Source: Elusimicrobiota bacterium
Lineage (GTDB): Bacteria > Elusimicrobiota > Elusimicrobia > UBA1565 > UBA9628
Reading direction: 5' to 3'
DNA: 64,000 bases
Assembly: GCA_003452935.1 (NCBI GenBank)
Contig: DMMY01000004.1
Location: 62,001 to 126,000 of the forward strand
Below are positions 1 through 8,956 of the stretch, piece after piece. The notes beneath the pieces were generated by a model that made no database searches, was not told where the DNA came from, and worked only from the letters and a program-made list of their open reading frames with translations. The position numbers and the translations under genes are program-made. The first letter of the stretch is position 1, and each line of letters begins with the position of its first letter.

Positions 1-1229
1 TAGGCGTGGTTGTTTTGCAGCAGCCCCATCATAAAGCCTCCCAAGCCCAGGGAAACCAGTATTTCCGGTATGACGATGAACATATTGAACATGCCCATGT
101 AAATTCCGTACTGATTCTTGGGCAGATGCTCGACCAGGATCACATAGGGCATGGCCACGATGGAAGCCCAGCCTATGCCGGCCGCGATCATCGGTAAATA
201 CAGGAGATCCGGATTCTTGATGAAAGGCAGGGAAAACAGGCCCAACCCGCAGAGCAGCAGGGCCAGGGCATGCGTATAGGCCCTGCCCACCAGCTTGACG
301 ATGGACGGGATGCACAGGGCGAACAGCGGCGTGGCCAAGCCCTTGATCATCATGGTGTGCGCCGCCCAAAATATGCCCTTTTCGTAAAGCTCGGAATGCG
401 GATCATCCGCGCCGAAGACGCTGTGGGCCACGGCCACGGAATAATACATCCACATGCAGAACAGCCCCATCCAAGTGAAGAATTGCACCACGGCCAGGCG
501 CTTCATGACCGGGGGCATGTTGAAATAGCACTCCGCCGTCTCGCGGGCCCATTTCTTGAGCGCCTGCCAAGGGGTCACCGAGGACGCGGCTTTAAACGCC
601 TCCATATCCTCGGGCGGATATTCGGGCGTGGTGATCACGGTATAAAGCACGGACAGCAAGAATATTATCGCGCACGCGAAAAAAGAAAGATGGACCGCGT
701 CCTGGCCGAAGCGCGCCAAGGCGGGTATTTTCTCGTTGAGATTGATGGACGCGATATAATTGCCCGCGATGGTGCCCAGCCCGATCATCAGGCTCTGGCA
801 AGCGTAGCCCGCGGGCCGCTGCGCGGTATTCTGCTTGTCCGCTACGAAAGCCCGGAAGGGCTCCATGCTGATGTTCAAGGATGCATCCAGAACCCACAGC
901 AGACCGGCCGCCATCCAAAGCGACGAAGAGCCCGGCATCAGGCACAGCGCTCCGGTGGCCAACACCGCGCCCGTGAAAAAATATGGCCGCCGGCGCATGT
1001 TGAGGCCGGGAATCCAGGTCTTGTCGCTCATATACCCGATGATAGGCTGTATGATGAGCCCGGTCATGGGCGCGGCCAGCCACAGGAAGGGTATCTGGTC
1101 CGGCTGGGCGCCCAGCTTTTCATAAATAGCGCTCATGCGCGCGAACTGAATTTCAAAGCCGTGCTGGATTCCGAAGAACCCAATGCTCATGTTGACGATC
1201 TGCCACGCGGACAGGTTGGGTTTTTGCAT
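1..1229 (-). CDS. MFS sugar transporter, SLC45/maltose-sucrose type (3' partial)
   Basis: The minus-strand frame opens with ATG at 1229 and runs off the left edge without a stop, giving about 409 residues. The N-terminus contains GFFGIQHGFEIQFARM and a following stretch PMTGLIIQPIIGYMSD, which match the first helices and the loop motif of the SLC45-like proton/maltose or sucrose transporters of bacteria. Several further hydrophobic segments follow, with a cytoplasmic break around residues 200-220. These carriers bring malto-oligosaccharides across the inner membrane and are often encoded beside amylases, as here. It starts 8 bases after the stop of the PQ-loop protein upstream, so the two are probably co-transcribed. 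The family call is firm; the exact sugar is inferred from context. Confidence 0.85.
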   Translation of the reverse strand, partial: MQKPNLSAWQIVNMSIGFFGIQHGFEIQFARMSAIYEKLGAQPDQIPFLWLAAPMTGLIIQPIIGYMSDKTWIPGLNMRRRPYFFTGAVLATGALCLMPGSSSLWMAAGLLWVLDASLNISMEPFRAFVADKQNTAQRPAGYACQSLMIGLGTIAGNYIASINLNEKIPALARFGQDAVHLSFFACAIIFLLSVLYTVITTPEYPPEDMEAFKAASSVTPWQALKKWARETAECYFNMPPVMKRLAVVQFFTWMGLFCMWMYYSVAVAHSVFGADDPHSELYEKGIFWAAHTMMIKGLATPLFALCIPSIVKLVGRAYTHALALLLCGLGLFSLPFIKNPDLLYLPMIAAGIGWASIVAMPYVILVEHLPKNQYGIYMGMFNMFIVIPEILVSLGLGGFMMGLLQNNHA

Positions 1230-1237
1230 GGGAGGCA

Positions 1238-3037
1238 TTATAGCCAAAAACCCGTGGGAACTAATATGGAAGCCCCGACCATCACCAGAAATACGGCCGC
1301 CACCGCGGCTGCCAACAGGGCCAAGTTCGCTTTGGAATAAAGCCCGGCCTTGACCAACTGGGTCAGAACCAGCAAAGGTCCGACTATGCCGAGGATGTTG
1401 CCAACCACGTTCCACCAGCGTCCGAACACCATGAAGACCGGAACGAGCATGACGTTGCCTAGCAATCCCACCAGCAGATACAAGGGCTTGATGCCTTTAA
1501 GCTCCTCAATAGCCTTTTGAGCCTCAGGGGAATCCTTTTCACTGCCGGCTATGATCTTAAGCGCCTTGTTGTTCTGAGCAAGCTGCGGCACGGCGAAACC
1601 AGCGAATATCACGGCCGCGGCTATGCCCAAAGCCGCAACGATCGCGGCCTGGGACAATATCATGGGCGCAACCAACGCCGCGGCCACGCTGCCGGCGGTG
1701 ACAAGAGCCCATTTGGCTCTTGAGAAATGACGGCTCCAGGCCAACAGCCCCATAATAACCAGGGAACCTGCCGCTCCCACGAGGGCGTTTACAATCAGCG
1801 CGGGATTATGGCTGGCCAGGAAGCTGGGATAGTTGAACATGTTCCCGGCCACCAAGATTGATTGGGAGGCCGTGCTGACCCCATCGAGGCGCTGGGAAGC
1901 CTTCTCGGCCTCGGGCCCGCCTTTCTTGACGGCGCGCATGTTGCGCAGAGTCTCGGCTATCTGAACGACGGGAAAGAAAAGGAATATCCAGTTCGCCGCC
2001 CAGCCCGTGGCCGCGGCCACGGCGCCATAATGGGCCATGAGCAGCGGCCAAGCCCAAATCCCCCCCGCGACCAGCGCGGCAGCGAGAACCCCCCCGCCGA
2101 TGATCTTAAAGGCGGGACGCGCCGCGGCAGCCTTGACGGCCGCAGTATAAGAGGAATAAATTTTGGCGCGGATAGCCTCAACGAGTCCGGAAGAAGGTTG
2201 CGCGGCGTTTGATCTTGGCTTATCAGTCCCGACGGATTTAAAAGCATTTCCCGGTAAGGACGCTGCCTGGGCCGGACCCAACCGGGCCGCACGCTCGAAG
2301 GCGGCTCGCTCCGCGGGTGCCTGTCTGGAGGCCACCATGTCCGGCACGGCGCCTTCAAAGCTGTTGCCCTCAATTAAAGCCGCGGCGATTTGCATGGCGC
2401 GGTCCATGGTGGACGCCCGCGCCATCTCCTCGACACCCTGTATCTGGGCCCTCACCGCTTCGCCATACAAGCCGAACGCGCGCATATCCCCGGCCGCGGC
2501 CGCGATTTCCTTGCCGGACAGCTCCCCGCGCGCGACCGCGGCCGCGATTTCCTCGACCCGCGACCGCATCGCTGCCTCGACCTCGGGGGCCGCGGCCTTC
2601 CGCGCGTCGAGGTACAATTCGGATACCGAGGCCAGTTTCCGCGCGTCGCTCATCTCAGACTTAAATGTTTCCACAAGGCGGGACTTGATATCCGAAGGCA
2701 ACCGCGCCGCCAAGGCGCCGAAAACGCGCAAGTCCTGTTGAGAATCAGGCCTCAGCCGCAACAAGAAATCCATCGGGCTTTGCGGGGTAATCTGTCCCTG
2801 TCCCAGATCATGCCCGCGATAAGCATTGCGATAAAGGATTTGAAATCCGGTCAGCACGGCGGGTAAGGCGGGAGAGAAAGGGGCGACCCACGCGGCGCGT
2901 CCGGATGCCGCGCAAACCGCGACGCCGCCGGCGAACGCCCGGCCGCACTCGGGGCCCCAAACGGAAATCAGCAAGGAAGCGGCTATCAAGACCGCGAGTA
3001 CTTTTCTGCCCGCCTTAACAACAGGTGAAATGCTCAT
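1238..3037 (-). CDS. Exported-leader membrane protein with duplicated PQ-loop (SWEET-like) units
   Basis: This 599-residue protein begins MSISPVVKAGRKV with a signal-peptide-like helix. An upstream in-frame ATG exists at 3049, but GGAGG lies 5 bases before the ATG at 3037, so I chose the latter. Residues about 60-290 are helical and soluble, with many Ala/Glu/Arg. The last 300 residues hold two similar membrane blocks. The first has FFPVVQIAETLRN followed by a GN...N..G pattern; the second has GFAVPQLAQNNKA followed by GNVMLVPVF and VGNILGIVG. Paired PQ motifs followed by Gly-Asn helices resemble the three-helix unit of SWEET and other PQ-loop transporters. With an MFS maltose carrier next door and amylases upstream, sugar movement is a reasonable guess, but no substrate can be read from sequence. 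Confidence 0.7.
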   Translation of the reverse strand: MSISPVVKAGRKVLAVLIAASLLISVWGPECGRAFAGGVAVCAASGRAAWVAPFSPALPAVLTGFQILYRNAYRGHDLGQGQITPQSPMDFLLRLRPDSQQDLRVFGALAARLPSDIKSRLVETFKSEMSDARKLASVSELYLDARKAAAPEVEAAMRSRVEEIAAAVARGELSGKEIAAAAGDMRAFGLYGEAVRAQIQGVEEMARASTMDRAMQIAAALIEGNSFEGAVPDMVASRQAPAERAAFERAARLGPAQAASLPGNAFKSVGTDKPRSNAAQPSSGLVEAIRAKIYSSYTAAVKAAAARPAFKIIGGGVLAAALVAGGIWAWPLLMAHYGAVAAATGWAANWIFLFFPVVQIAETLRNMRAVKKGGPEAEKASQRLDGVSTASQSILVAGNMFNYPSFLASHNPALIVNALVGAAGSLVIMGLLAWSRHFSRAKWALVTAGSVAAALVAPMILSQAAIVAALGIAAAVIFAGFAVPQLAQNNKALKIIAGSEKDSPEAQKAIEELKGIKPLYLLVGLLGNVMLVPVFMVFGRWWNVVGNILGIVGPLLVLTQLVKAGLYSKANLALLAAAVAAVFLVMVGASILVPTGFWL

Positions 3038-3131
3038 CCCGGCCTCCATTGCTGCGTGTACCGATAATATTATAAGGAATCGTCAAGAAAACATATGGGA
3101 CATTGAGCCCCAGGAGGCCAGAGCAAAAGGC

Positions 3132-5735
3132 CTATGGCGACCGGGCCGAAGGGCCCGCCAGGACATTCGAGGCAGCCGGACCGGCCTGGACGGCCTCTGC
3201 GGGCTGCCCTGCGAATGGCAAGGAAAACCGCAGGGCCCTGGCGTCGCCGGCATCGAGAGACAATTCGTAATCCAAGCCCAGATCAGGACGCTGGATGCGC
3301 ACCCGGGCCGCACGTTCGCTTGGATTGCCGACGACCGCGTAGAAATGCTCCTGGTCGGATGAGCCCGCCGCGGGTCTGAGGATGTAGCCGACCCACGGCT
3401 CGCCGTCTTTCGGCTCCAGCGGTTCGATGGGCACCGCGCCTAGCGCCTGCCGGATCTCTCGAGCCGCGGCGAAAACCCCCTTGAAGAAGGCGGCCATATC
3501 AGGATGCGCGGACGCCCACGACTCCCAATCCACGGAAGCCGGCGACTTGAAGGAAATAGGTTTGGGAAAATCCAGCGGGTCAGGAGCGTCGAAACCGATC
3601 TCTTGGGAACCGTAAAAAAGGAGGCAGCCGGGCAGAAGCCCGGTCAACAAGGCGGCGGCTTTCCACAACCTGCCCAAGCCGCTGATCGGCGCGCCGTCCG
3701 GGCCGCGCTCCTGGCGCTGGGGACCCGACTCATCATGATTGCCGATGAACTGCATGCCGACGGCGCCGACGGTCTGCGACATCAAATAAGCGACGTTGCG
3801 AATCGCGGCGCGGATGCCGTAGATGCTGCTGTTAAGCCAGGCATCGTACCAGCCGTATTGGCCGGACGATTTATCCATGTCGTTCTTGTTGTAAAGCGCG
3901 TCAAAACCCAGGCCCGATACAAAATCGCGCAGGTCGTAGATTTCGGCGGCGAAGGCGGTGGCGGGATCGCGGCCGCGCACATGCCGCATCAGTTGATCAA
4001 GGAATTCTCCCGGCGGCATGGCCCGCTTCCAAATACGCGAGAAATAAGCGTTCGTGACCAAATAGGCCATATCCACGCGGAAGGCATCCACTTTTGTTTC
4101 ACTTACCCAGTCGCCCACGGTCTGCGCCAAATAATCGCGCAATCCCTGCTGGGAATAATCCAGTTGGGCCGTATCCGGCCAATAACCCATATCGAACCCC
4201 CCATGGGCGACCCATATCCAGCGGTTCCAAAGCTTGCTGAAATACGGGAAATAACCTTCCGGCGGCTTCTGGGGATCGCCTTCCACCTCGCGATGAATAA
4301 AAAAGTCCGGATGCTCTTCCAAGAGGCGCGAATCAGTCGAGGTATGGTTGGGCACGAAATCTATGACGACCTTAAGCCCGACCGACTGGGCCCGTCGCAC
4401 AAAAGCCTTGAACTCCTCTTTACTGCCTAATTCCGCGTTTAAAGCAGCGTGGTCTTTGATCGAGTAAGGCGAACCGCCCGCAGTCCCCAGGCGATTTCGC
4501 TCGCCTATGGGGAAAATACCCATGACCCAGACGGCGTCAAAATCTTTCTTGAGCTCGATCAAATCCTCGACGGTAAAATCAGCGAAGAACTTCTTCCCCG
4601 GAGTCCTCGCCGGCATGCCCAACCAAGCGCGCCGCCCGGGCAGATTGTAAGCGCGCGGGAATATCTCATAGACGCGCGCCGTGCGCATCCAAGAGGACGG
4701 CTGGACCGCCGCCAGGTCCTTCCCCAACCCAATGACCGCGCGGTTCAAGAGCTCCACGAGCCGGGCGTCCTTCTCCGCAGCCCCCAGCTGCAGGGCGCGC
4801 AGCTTCCGCAGTTGGACGCGCAAGTCCGCCACCGCCGCCACGCTCGCGGCCGGAGCCAGCAAATATTCCAGATAGTTGAAATAGTCGTCGATATGAGGCA
4901 GAAGGGAATCCGGCCCGAAATCCCCCTCGATCTCCTTCTTGGAGTAAAGAAATCCTTCCAGGCCGGCGCCGCGCGCCTTAAAGGCGATGTCCCGGCCCGA
5001 AACCTTGAAGACGAAAGACGCGATGCGCCTGCCGTCCGGCTGCAGCGTCCCGAAACCCAGGACATCCCTGACCAGAGCGGTCTCCGGCTCGCTGAGCCCG
5101 CCTGGGCGAAGAATATCGCCGGCGGGAGATTGTCTCGCCGAGGGCGATAAAGCGGCGGCTTGCCGATCCCGACTCATGGCTTGCCCCGAAAAAACGCCGT
5201 TGCCGGCGTCATGAAGCGCTCCGTCCCAATCGCCCGCCGAGCGGACCTGCTCATCCGAAAGCTCCGGATCCCCGCTTAAGGACGCCGCCCGGGCCAGCCG
5301 GTTCATGGCGTCGACCATGGACCGGGCGACGCCGGGCGACGCGGCGGAAACATCCTCCCGATCGTCCGGCCCGGCCACGGGCAGCCGCCGCACGGAAACG
5401 CCGCGGGAAATCTCCTCTTGCGGCCCGGCAGCCGGCGCCGGGGCAAGCCGCGCCGCCGCGCTTGGGCGGGAATCCCCGGCGACAGGAACGATTCTCAAGG
5501 AACCGGAGAGGACAGCGGAAGGAAGAGCCAGGGCCGCGGGAACGGTCCGGAAGGCGAATTGTCCCGGAGCCAACCCCGCGTGGGCGACGTTGAGAGAAAC
5601 CGACGCCCGGACGCGGCCTCTGAAAACCGCATGACCCGCGGCATAGCATTCCAGCCCCGGCGACAGGACGACCAGGAGCGCGCAGAGCGCCGCGCTGACG
5701 GCAGACCTCAGGACACGCCATCGCATCTGGATCAT
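3132..5735 (-). CDS. Exported GH13 alpha-amylase family protein with long N-terminal extension
   Basis: This is an 867-residue glycoside hydrolase family 13 protein. Residues 1-33 form a signal peptide ending near CYA-AG. Residues 34-350 are an Ala/Pro-rich and then helical region I do not recognise. The catalytic barrel starts near VYEIFPRAYN (about 355). The four GH13 regions are intact: DFVPNH (about 459), AFRVD with the nucleophile Asp (about 555), AAEIYD with the acid/base Glu (about 598) and GNHD (about 665). A beta C-domain follows. It should cleave alpha-glucosidic bonds in the periplasm or outside the cell. The start MIQMRWRVLR lines up with the start of the neighbouring protein at 7660, MMQDRECRVLK, which supports it. 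The exact GH13 subfamily is unknown. Confidence 0.9.
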   Translation of the reverse strand: MIQMRWRVLRSAVSAALCALLVVLSPGLECYAAGHAVFRGRVRASVSLNVAHAGLAPGQFAFRTVPAALALPSAVLSGSLRIVPVAGDSRPSAAARLAPAPAAGPQEEISRGVSVRRLPVAGPDDREDVSAASPGVARSMVDAMNRLARAASLSGDPELSDEQVRSAGDWDGALHDAGNGVFSGQAMSRDRQAAALSPSARQSPAGDILRPGGLSEPETALVRDVLGFGTLQPDGRRIASFVFKVSGRDIAFKARGAGLEGFLYSKKEIEGDFGPDSLLPHIDDYFNYLEYLLAPAASVAAVADLRVQLRKLRALQLGAAEKDARLVELLNRAVIGLGKDLAAVQPSSWMRTARVYEIFPRAYNLPGRRAWLGMPARTPGKKFFADFTVEDLIELKKDFDAVWVMGIFPIGERNRLGTAGGSPYSIKDHAALNAELGSKEEFKAFVRRAQSVGLKVVIDFVPNHTSTDSRLLEEHPDFFIHREVEGDPQKPPEGYFPYFSKLWNRWIWVAHGGFDMGYWPDTAQLDYSQQGLRDYLAQTVGDWVSETKVDAFRVDMAYLVTNAYFSRIWKRAMPPGEFLDQLMRHVRGRDPATAFAAEIYDLRDFVSGLGFDALYNKNDMDKSSGQYGWYDAWLNSSIYGIRAAIRNVAYLMSQTVGAVGMQFIGNHDESGPQRQERGPDGAPISGLGRLWKAAALLTGLLPGCLLFYGSQEIGFDAPDPLDFPKPISFKSPASVDWESWASAHPDMAAFFKGVFAAAREIRQALGAVPIEPLEPKDGEPWVGYILRPAAGSSDQEHFYAVVGNPSERAARVRIQRPDLGLDYELSLDAGDARALRFSLPFAGQPAEAVQAGPAASNVLAGPSARSP

Positions 5736-5784
5736 GCTAGCGAGTCTATATTAGTACAGCTTTCGCAAATCAGGATTAGGTCTC

Positions 5785-5838
5785 ATGGGCCAAAATGTCC
5801 TGAAATTGGACCCGTGAAGGCCTAGGCCCTTTGGGACC
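5785..5838. repeat. GGNCC-rich intergenic cluster
   Basis: Four GGNCC words, one as ATGGGCC and one beside GGCCTAGG, lie in 54 bases between two genes and run into the last codons of the gene ending at 5822. Similar clusters recur at 7698-7750, 13608-13674, 16675-16745 and 43096-43136. Function unknown; the grouping was made after seeing the sequence. Confidence 0.35.
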
Positions 5839-7660
5839 TTATTTTTTTCTTCAGCAGGGAACCGATCTTTTTGACCAACCAGACGACGGGCTTGGCGAAG
5901 GGGCTTTCCAACAGCCCCCTCCAGGCCTGCTTCAGCGGGGATTCCTGGTTCAGACTTGCGGGACCGACGGCGGGATACATCGCTTGAAACTCCGGAGTCG
6001 CGGCCACCAACTCGTCGGCGATGTAAAGGATCGGCCGCTGTTTGGCTTGCCGGCTAAGATAATAAATGAGGGCGTCCAAACTCTGCTGCACGATGAACGT
6101 GGTCCAGCAGATCAGCATGGAGCCTGAATTGAAGAATACCCCGACCATGCAAATGAGAAAATCCCGAACCTGCTGCAAGGCGCTGCGCTGCCATCTGGAC
6201 AGCCGCCCTTTGTCATAAAGCGCATTGACTCCCTGAAAGCCCAGCGTCCCGAAGAACGTGCCTACGATGGTCTGTATCCCCATGTCCTTCCAGTACTTAT
6301 ATGACCACGGCGGGACGACCTTTGGATTCGCGGACCAAGAGATGCTTCTAAAGACCACGCCCAAACTCTGGCCGTAGAGGAGATTGAATATCGACTGGTA
6401 CTTCAAACCGCGCTGCTTGCCAAGAGCATTCTGAAAATTGTTCCAGGTATTGGTCCAGACTCCATGGAAAATATTGACCGCAAAAGAAACGATCATGGTC
6501 GCGGCAAAGGCCGCCGGGTGTCCGGCGAAAAACACCTTCCAAGCGATAATCGAAAGCACCGTCTGGGGCGTCTTGGAGACGAGACCGCCCACGGTTTCTT
6601 TCCAATCGGGACTTGTATAAGCCGCCCCGAAGGTGCGCGCCAGGTAGGAAATCTGCCGAAACGGCCAGGTTATGGGCCCCACGATGCGGCGCCAAAGCCA
6701 GCTCTCTTCGGACGGAGCTTTCTGCCGGGTTACGGCCGAGTCAGGATCGGATGATGAGCTGGAATCTGATTCCGGGGCTTTCTTACCCCAATCGATGGCG
6801 ATGTTCTCCACGTCGATTTTGGCCGTGATGCCGTACCCGCTCAAGGCCCGCTGGAGTTCTCCGACTTCGGCCTTGGTCAAGCCGCCGGCCGGGTTCGCAT
6901 TGGACAAGACCACGCGGATGCGGCCGAACTTGTTGAGCGCCTCTTTGACGGCGGGATCGGAGGCGAGCGCCGGGCCCAGAGCGGCAAGAGCGACGGTGAC
7001 CGGCGCGGCGCCGGCCCGCGTGATGAAAACCTTGGCCTTGCCCGCCAACTCGGACAAGAACGCGACAGGCGGATCGACAACGGCAGCCGCGGCGTCCTCC
7101 CGCGACGCGGGTTCAAGATGAATCCTGGAAAACCCGTCCCAAACGCCATCGTTGCGGATCTCGGCCGCGCCGCCATCGGTCTTGGCTCTGTCGCCGGCAA
7201 AAAGCTTGTTTAAAGCCAGTTCCCTGGCAGCTGGGTCCCGGGCCTGAGCGATCTGCCGGGCGCCCTGGGCCAGGACCTCTTGGGCCAAGCCAGCGGCAGG
7301 CTGGGCCGCCTCGGAAACGCCGGCCTCCGCCGGAAAAACGGCCGCGGCGATGACGGCGGATTCGGCCGCGGGAGCGATCTTGCCGCCCGCGGCAGCCGGA
7401 GAAACAGAAGACGCGGCCTGGAGGGTCTTGGAAAGGTTCGCGGGACTCAGGGACAAGACGACCGGAAATATTTTAAAGGAGGAAACTCGGCTCTGGCCGA
7501 TTACCGGAGCAAAAGCGCTACCCGAGCGGACTACGCGTCCTCGGAACAGGACAGCTGAGGCCGCATAGCATTCGCCGCCTGGAGAGAGCAGCGCCAGAAC
7601 CGCGCAAAGCACCAACCTCATGGAAGACTTCAGGACACGACATTCTCTGTCCTGCATCAT
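5822..7660 (-). CDS. Unrecognised exported-leader membrane protein of the glucan locus
   Basis: This 612-residue protein is not recognised. The first 33 residues are a signal-peptide-like leader ending SPGGECYAAS, followed by VLFRGRVVRSGS, nearly the same as the leader of the amylase encoded downstream. Residues about 60-200 are Ala-rich. A compact alpha/beta-looking part (about 200-300) contains GRIRVVLSNANPAGG, followed by a run of Ser/Asp. The C-terminal half has several membrane segments with many aromatic residues (ISYLARTFGAAYTS, FNLLYGQSLGVVFRS). A TATACT box lies 8 bases before the first ATG, so the mRNA may be leaderless. Its C-terminal part loosely resembles the protein at 7758-8948. 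It may be a membrane partner of the amylases, but that rests only on position. Confidence 0.6.
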   Translation of the reverse strand: MMQDRECRVLKSSMRLVLCAVLALLSPGGECYAASAVLFRGRVVRSGSAFAPVIGQSRVSSFKIFPVVLSLSPANLSKTLQAASSVSPAAAGGKIAPAAESAVIAAAVFPAEAGVSEAAQPAAGLAQEVLAQGARQIAQARDPAARELALNKLFAGDRAKTDGGAAEIRNDGVWDGFSRIHLEPASREDAAAAVVDPPVAFLSELAGKAKVFITRAGAAPVTVALAALGPALASDPAVKEALNKFGRIRVVLSNANPAGGLTKAEVGELQRALSGYGITAKIDVENIAIDWGKKAPESDSSSSSDPDSAVTRQKAPSEESWLWRRIVGPITWPFRQISYLARTFGAAYTSPDWKETVGGLVSKTPQTVLSIIAWKVFFAGHPAAFAATMIVSFAVNIFHGVWTNTWNNFQNALGKQRGLKYQSIFNLLYGQSLGVVFRSISWSANPKVVPPWSYKYWKDMGIQTIVGTFFGTLGFQGVNALYDKGRLSRWQRSALQQVRDFLICMVGVFFNSGSMLICWTTFIVQQSLDALIYYLSRQAKQRPILYIADELVAATPEFQAMYPAVGPASLNQESPLKQAWRGLLESPFAKPVVWLVKKIGSLLKKKIRSQRA

Positions 7661-7697
7661 CGTGCCATAGTATAGCCGCGGCCAATGCGCTCAGACT

Positions 7698-7750
7698 GGG
7701 CCATTAGGGCACGGGAGCGCGGAATTATGGGCCTAGGGACTTCTGGGACC
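7698..7750. repeat. GGNCC-rich intergenic cluster
   Basis: Three GGNCC words, including ATGGGCCTAGGGAC and TGGGACCTTT, lie in the gap between two minus-strand genes. The core resembles the cluster at 13608-13674, which reads ATGGGCCTAAG and then TGGGCCTTT. Function unknown. Confidence 0.35.
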
Positions 7751-7757
7751 TTTGCCG

Positions 7758-8948
7758 CTACGCCGTTCGCTGGCGGCAGCGCCGGGCCATTTCCTCGACG
7801 GGGCCAAGGTCCTGCGGGCGCTGGAACTGAGGGTCCCGAAAGAAGATCGCGGCCACGGCGTAGGAACCCCAGGCCAGGACCAAGATCGCGGTCGTGAGGA
7901 TGGCGTAAAACCTCTGGTAGCCGAAGCTCGCAAAGAGGCCGAACTGCATGGTAAGGCTCGAGAGCTGATAAAGGTGCATCATGGTATTGTGGCTGATGCA
8001 GCCCACCTTGCGCAGCTGGTTGATGGCCGGGATGAGCGGGCCTCCGGAGAGCATGCCTTGCATGATATTGAACAAAATCAGCCCGATGCCGGACCACGTG
8101 TAGACCAGAGGATTCTCGCCCAGGGGCCCCAGGACGAGGCGGTTTAAAAACTCGAAGCCGCAGAGCTGGAAGTATACGAAAAAGAGGTCGCCAAAATAGG
8201 CCCGGTGGATGCGCAGAAGGCCGGTCATCTTGCCCAGGAATTTCATATAGGTCTGCCCGAACACGGTAAAGACCGCGTCCTGCATCTGGTACCACGAGGT
8301 GGAGATCACGGCGCGCGCGATGGGCAGGTCTCCCTTCTGCACGCTGGCGGTGACGAAGGCGAGGCGCACCACGAGGTTCAGGCCGAAGGTCTTGTAAGCG
8401 AGGTAAAGAAAGTCCTGCCGGTTGGGCTTGGTCATGCAGCTCGCGAATATCTCCTTGATGCGCCGGATGAAGCCGAGGTTGATTTCAACGAGAGAACTCC
8501 GGGCTTCCTCGGCCCGGGGAGGCGCCGAGGCCCGCGCGGCCCGTTCCCGGGCGTGGCGGTTCTTTTCCTCCGCGCTTTGGAAGTAGCCGTCCCAGTCCTC
8601 GAATAGGCTGGTGGCGTGCAGGGGGACCTGGCAGAACACCGCGTCCGGCCTGCCGCGGCGCACGGCGCGCAGGAAGCGCCGATCCTCGGGAGAGATGGCG
8701 CTCAGGAGGTCGCCCCCCATCCCTTCGGAATAAGTGCGCGTCGGGTAGAGATATACCGTGACCGGCCCCCCCATCCCGGCAAACGGGTGATCGGCGCTGA
8801 TGCGCGCCGGGCTGGGCTCTCCCGGCCGCAGGAGATAGTAGGCCCTTTCATACCGGGCGCGGTCCCCGGCCAAGGACACGGCATCCAGGGCGAGAATGAC
8901 GGGATTGGGCGCCTCTGCCCGGCTGGAAGTCAGGGGGGATGTGGTCAT
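7758..8948 (-). CDS. Unrecognised multi-pass membrane protein of the glucan locus
   Basis: This 396-residue protein is not recognised. Residues 1-110 look soluble and alpha/beta (VILALDAVSLAGD, VTVYLYPTRTYSEGM). A charged Arg/Glu/Ala linker follows to about 150. The rest has about five or six hydrophobic segments, including LVVRLAFVTASV, GIGLILFNIMQGMLSGG and YAILTTAILVLAWGSY. It has no signal peptide. AGAGGA precedes the ATG by 5 bases, and the gene starts 8 bases after the stop of the GH13 gene upstream, so it is translated from the same message. The membrane half can be loosely aligned with the C-terminal half of the 5822-7660 product, which suggests a local family. It may be a membrane component for glucan uptake; this is inference only. 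Confidence 0.6.
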   Translation of the reverse strand: MTTSPLTSSRAEAPNPVILALDAVSLAGDRARYERAYYLLRPGEPSPARISADHPFAGMGGPVTVYLYPTRTYSEGMGGDLLSAISPEDRRFLRAVRRGRPDAVFCQVPLHATSLFEDWDGYFQSAEEKNRHARERAARASAPPRAEEARSSLVEINLGFIRRIKEIFASCMTKPNRQDFLYLAYKTFGLNLVVRLAFVTASVQKGDLPIARAVISTSWYQMQDAVFTVFGQTYMKFLGKMTGLLRIHRAYFGDLFFVYFQLCGFEFLNRLVLGPLGENPLVYTWSGIGLILFNIMQGMLSGGPLIPAINQLRKVGCISHNTMMHLYQLSSLTMQFGLFASFGYQRFYAILTTAILVLAWGSYAVAAIFFRDPQFQRPQDLGPVEEMARRCRQRTA

Positions 8949-8956
8949 GTGTTCCT

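Noticed and set aside
270..1340. Long plus-strand open frame at the left edge
   Set aside because: It is antisense to the MFS transporter, is rich in His/Arg/Gly without any motif, and has no ribosome site; it is a GC-bias shadow.
5640..5660. Lipobox in the SPGxEC leaders
   Set aside because: Glu before Cys does not fit the lipobox, which needs Gly, Ala or Ser; a signal peptidase I cut after CYA is more likely.
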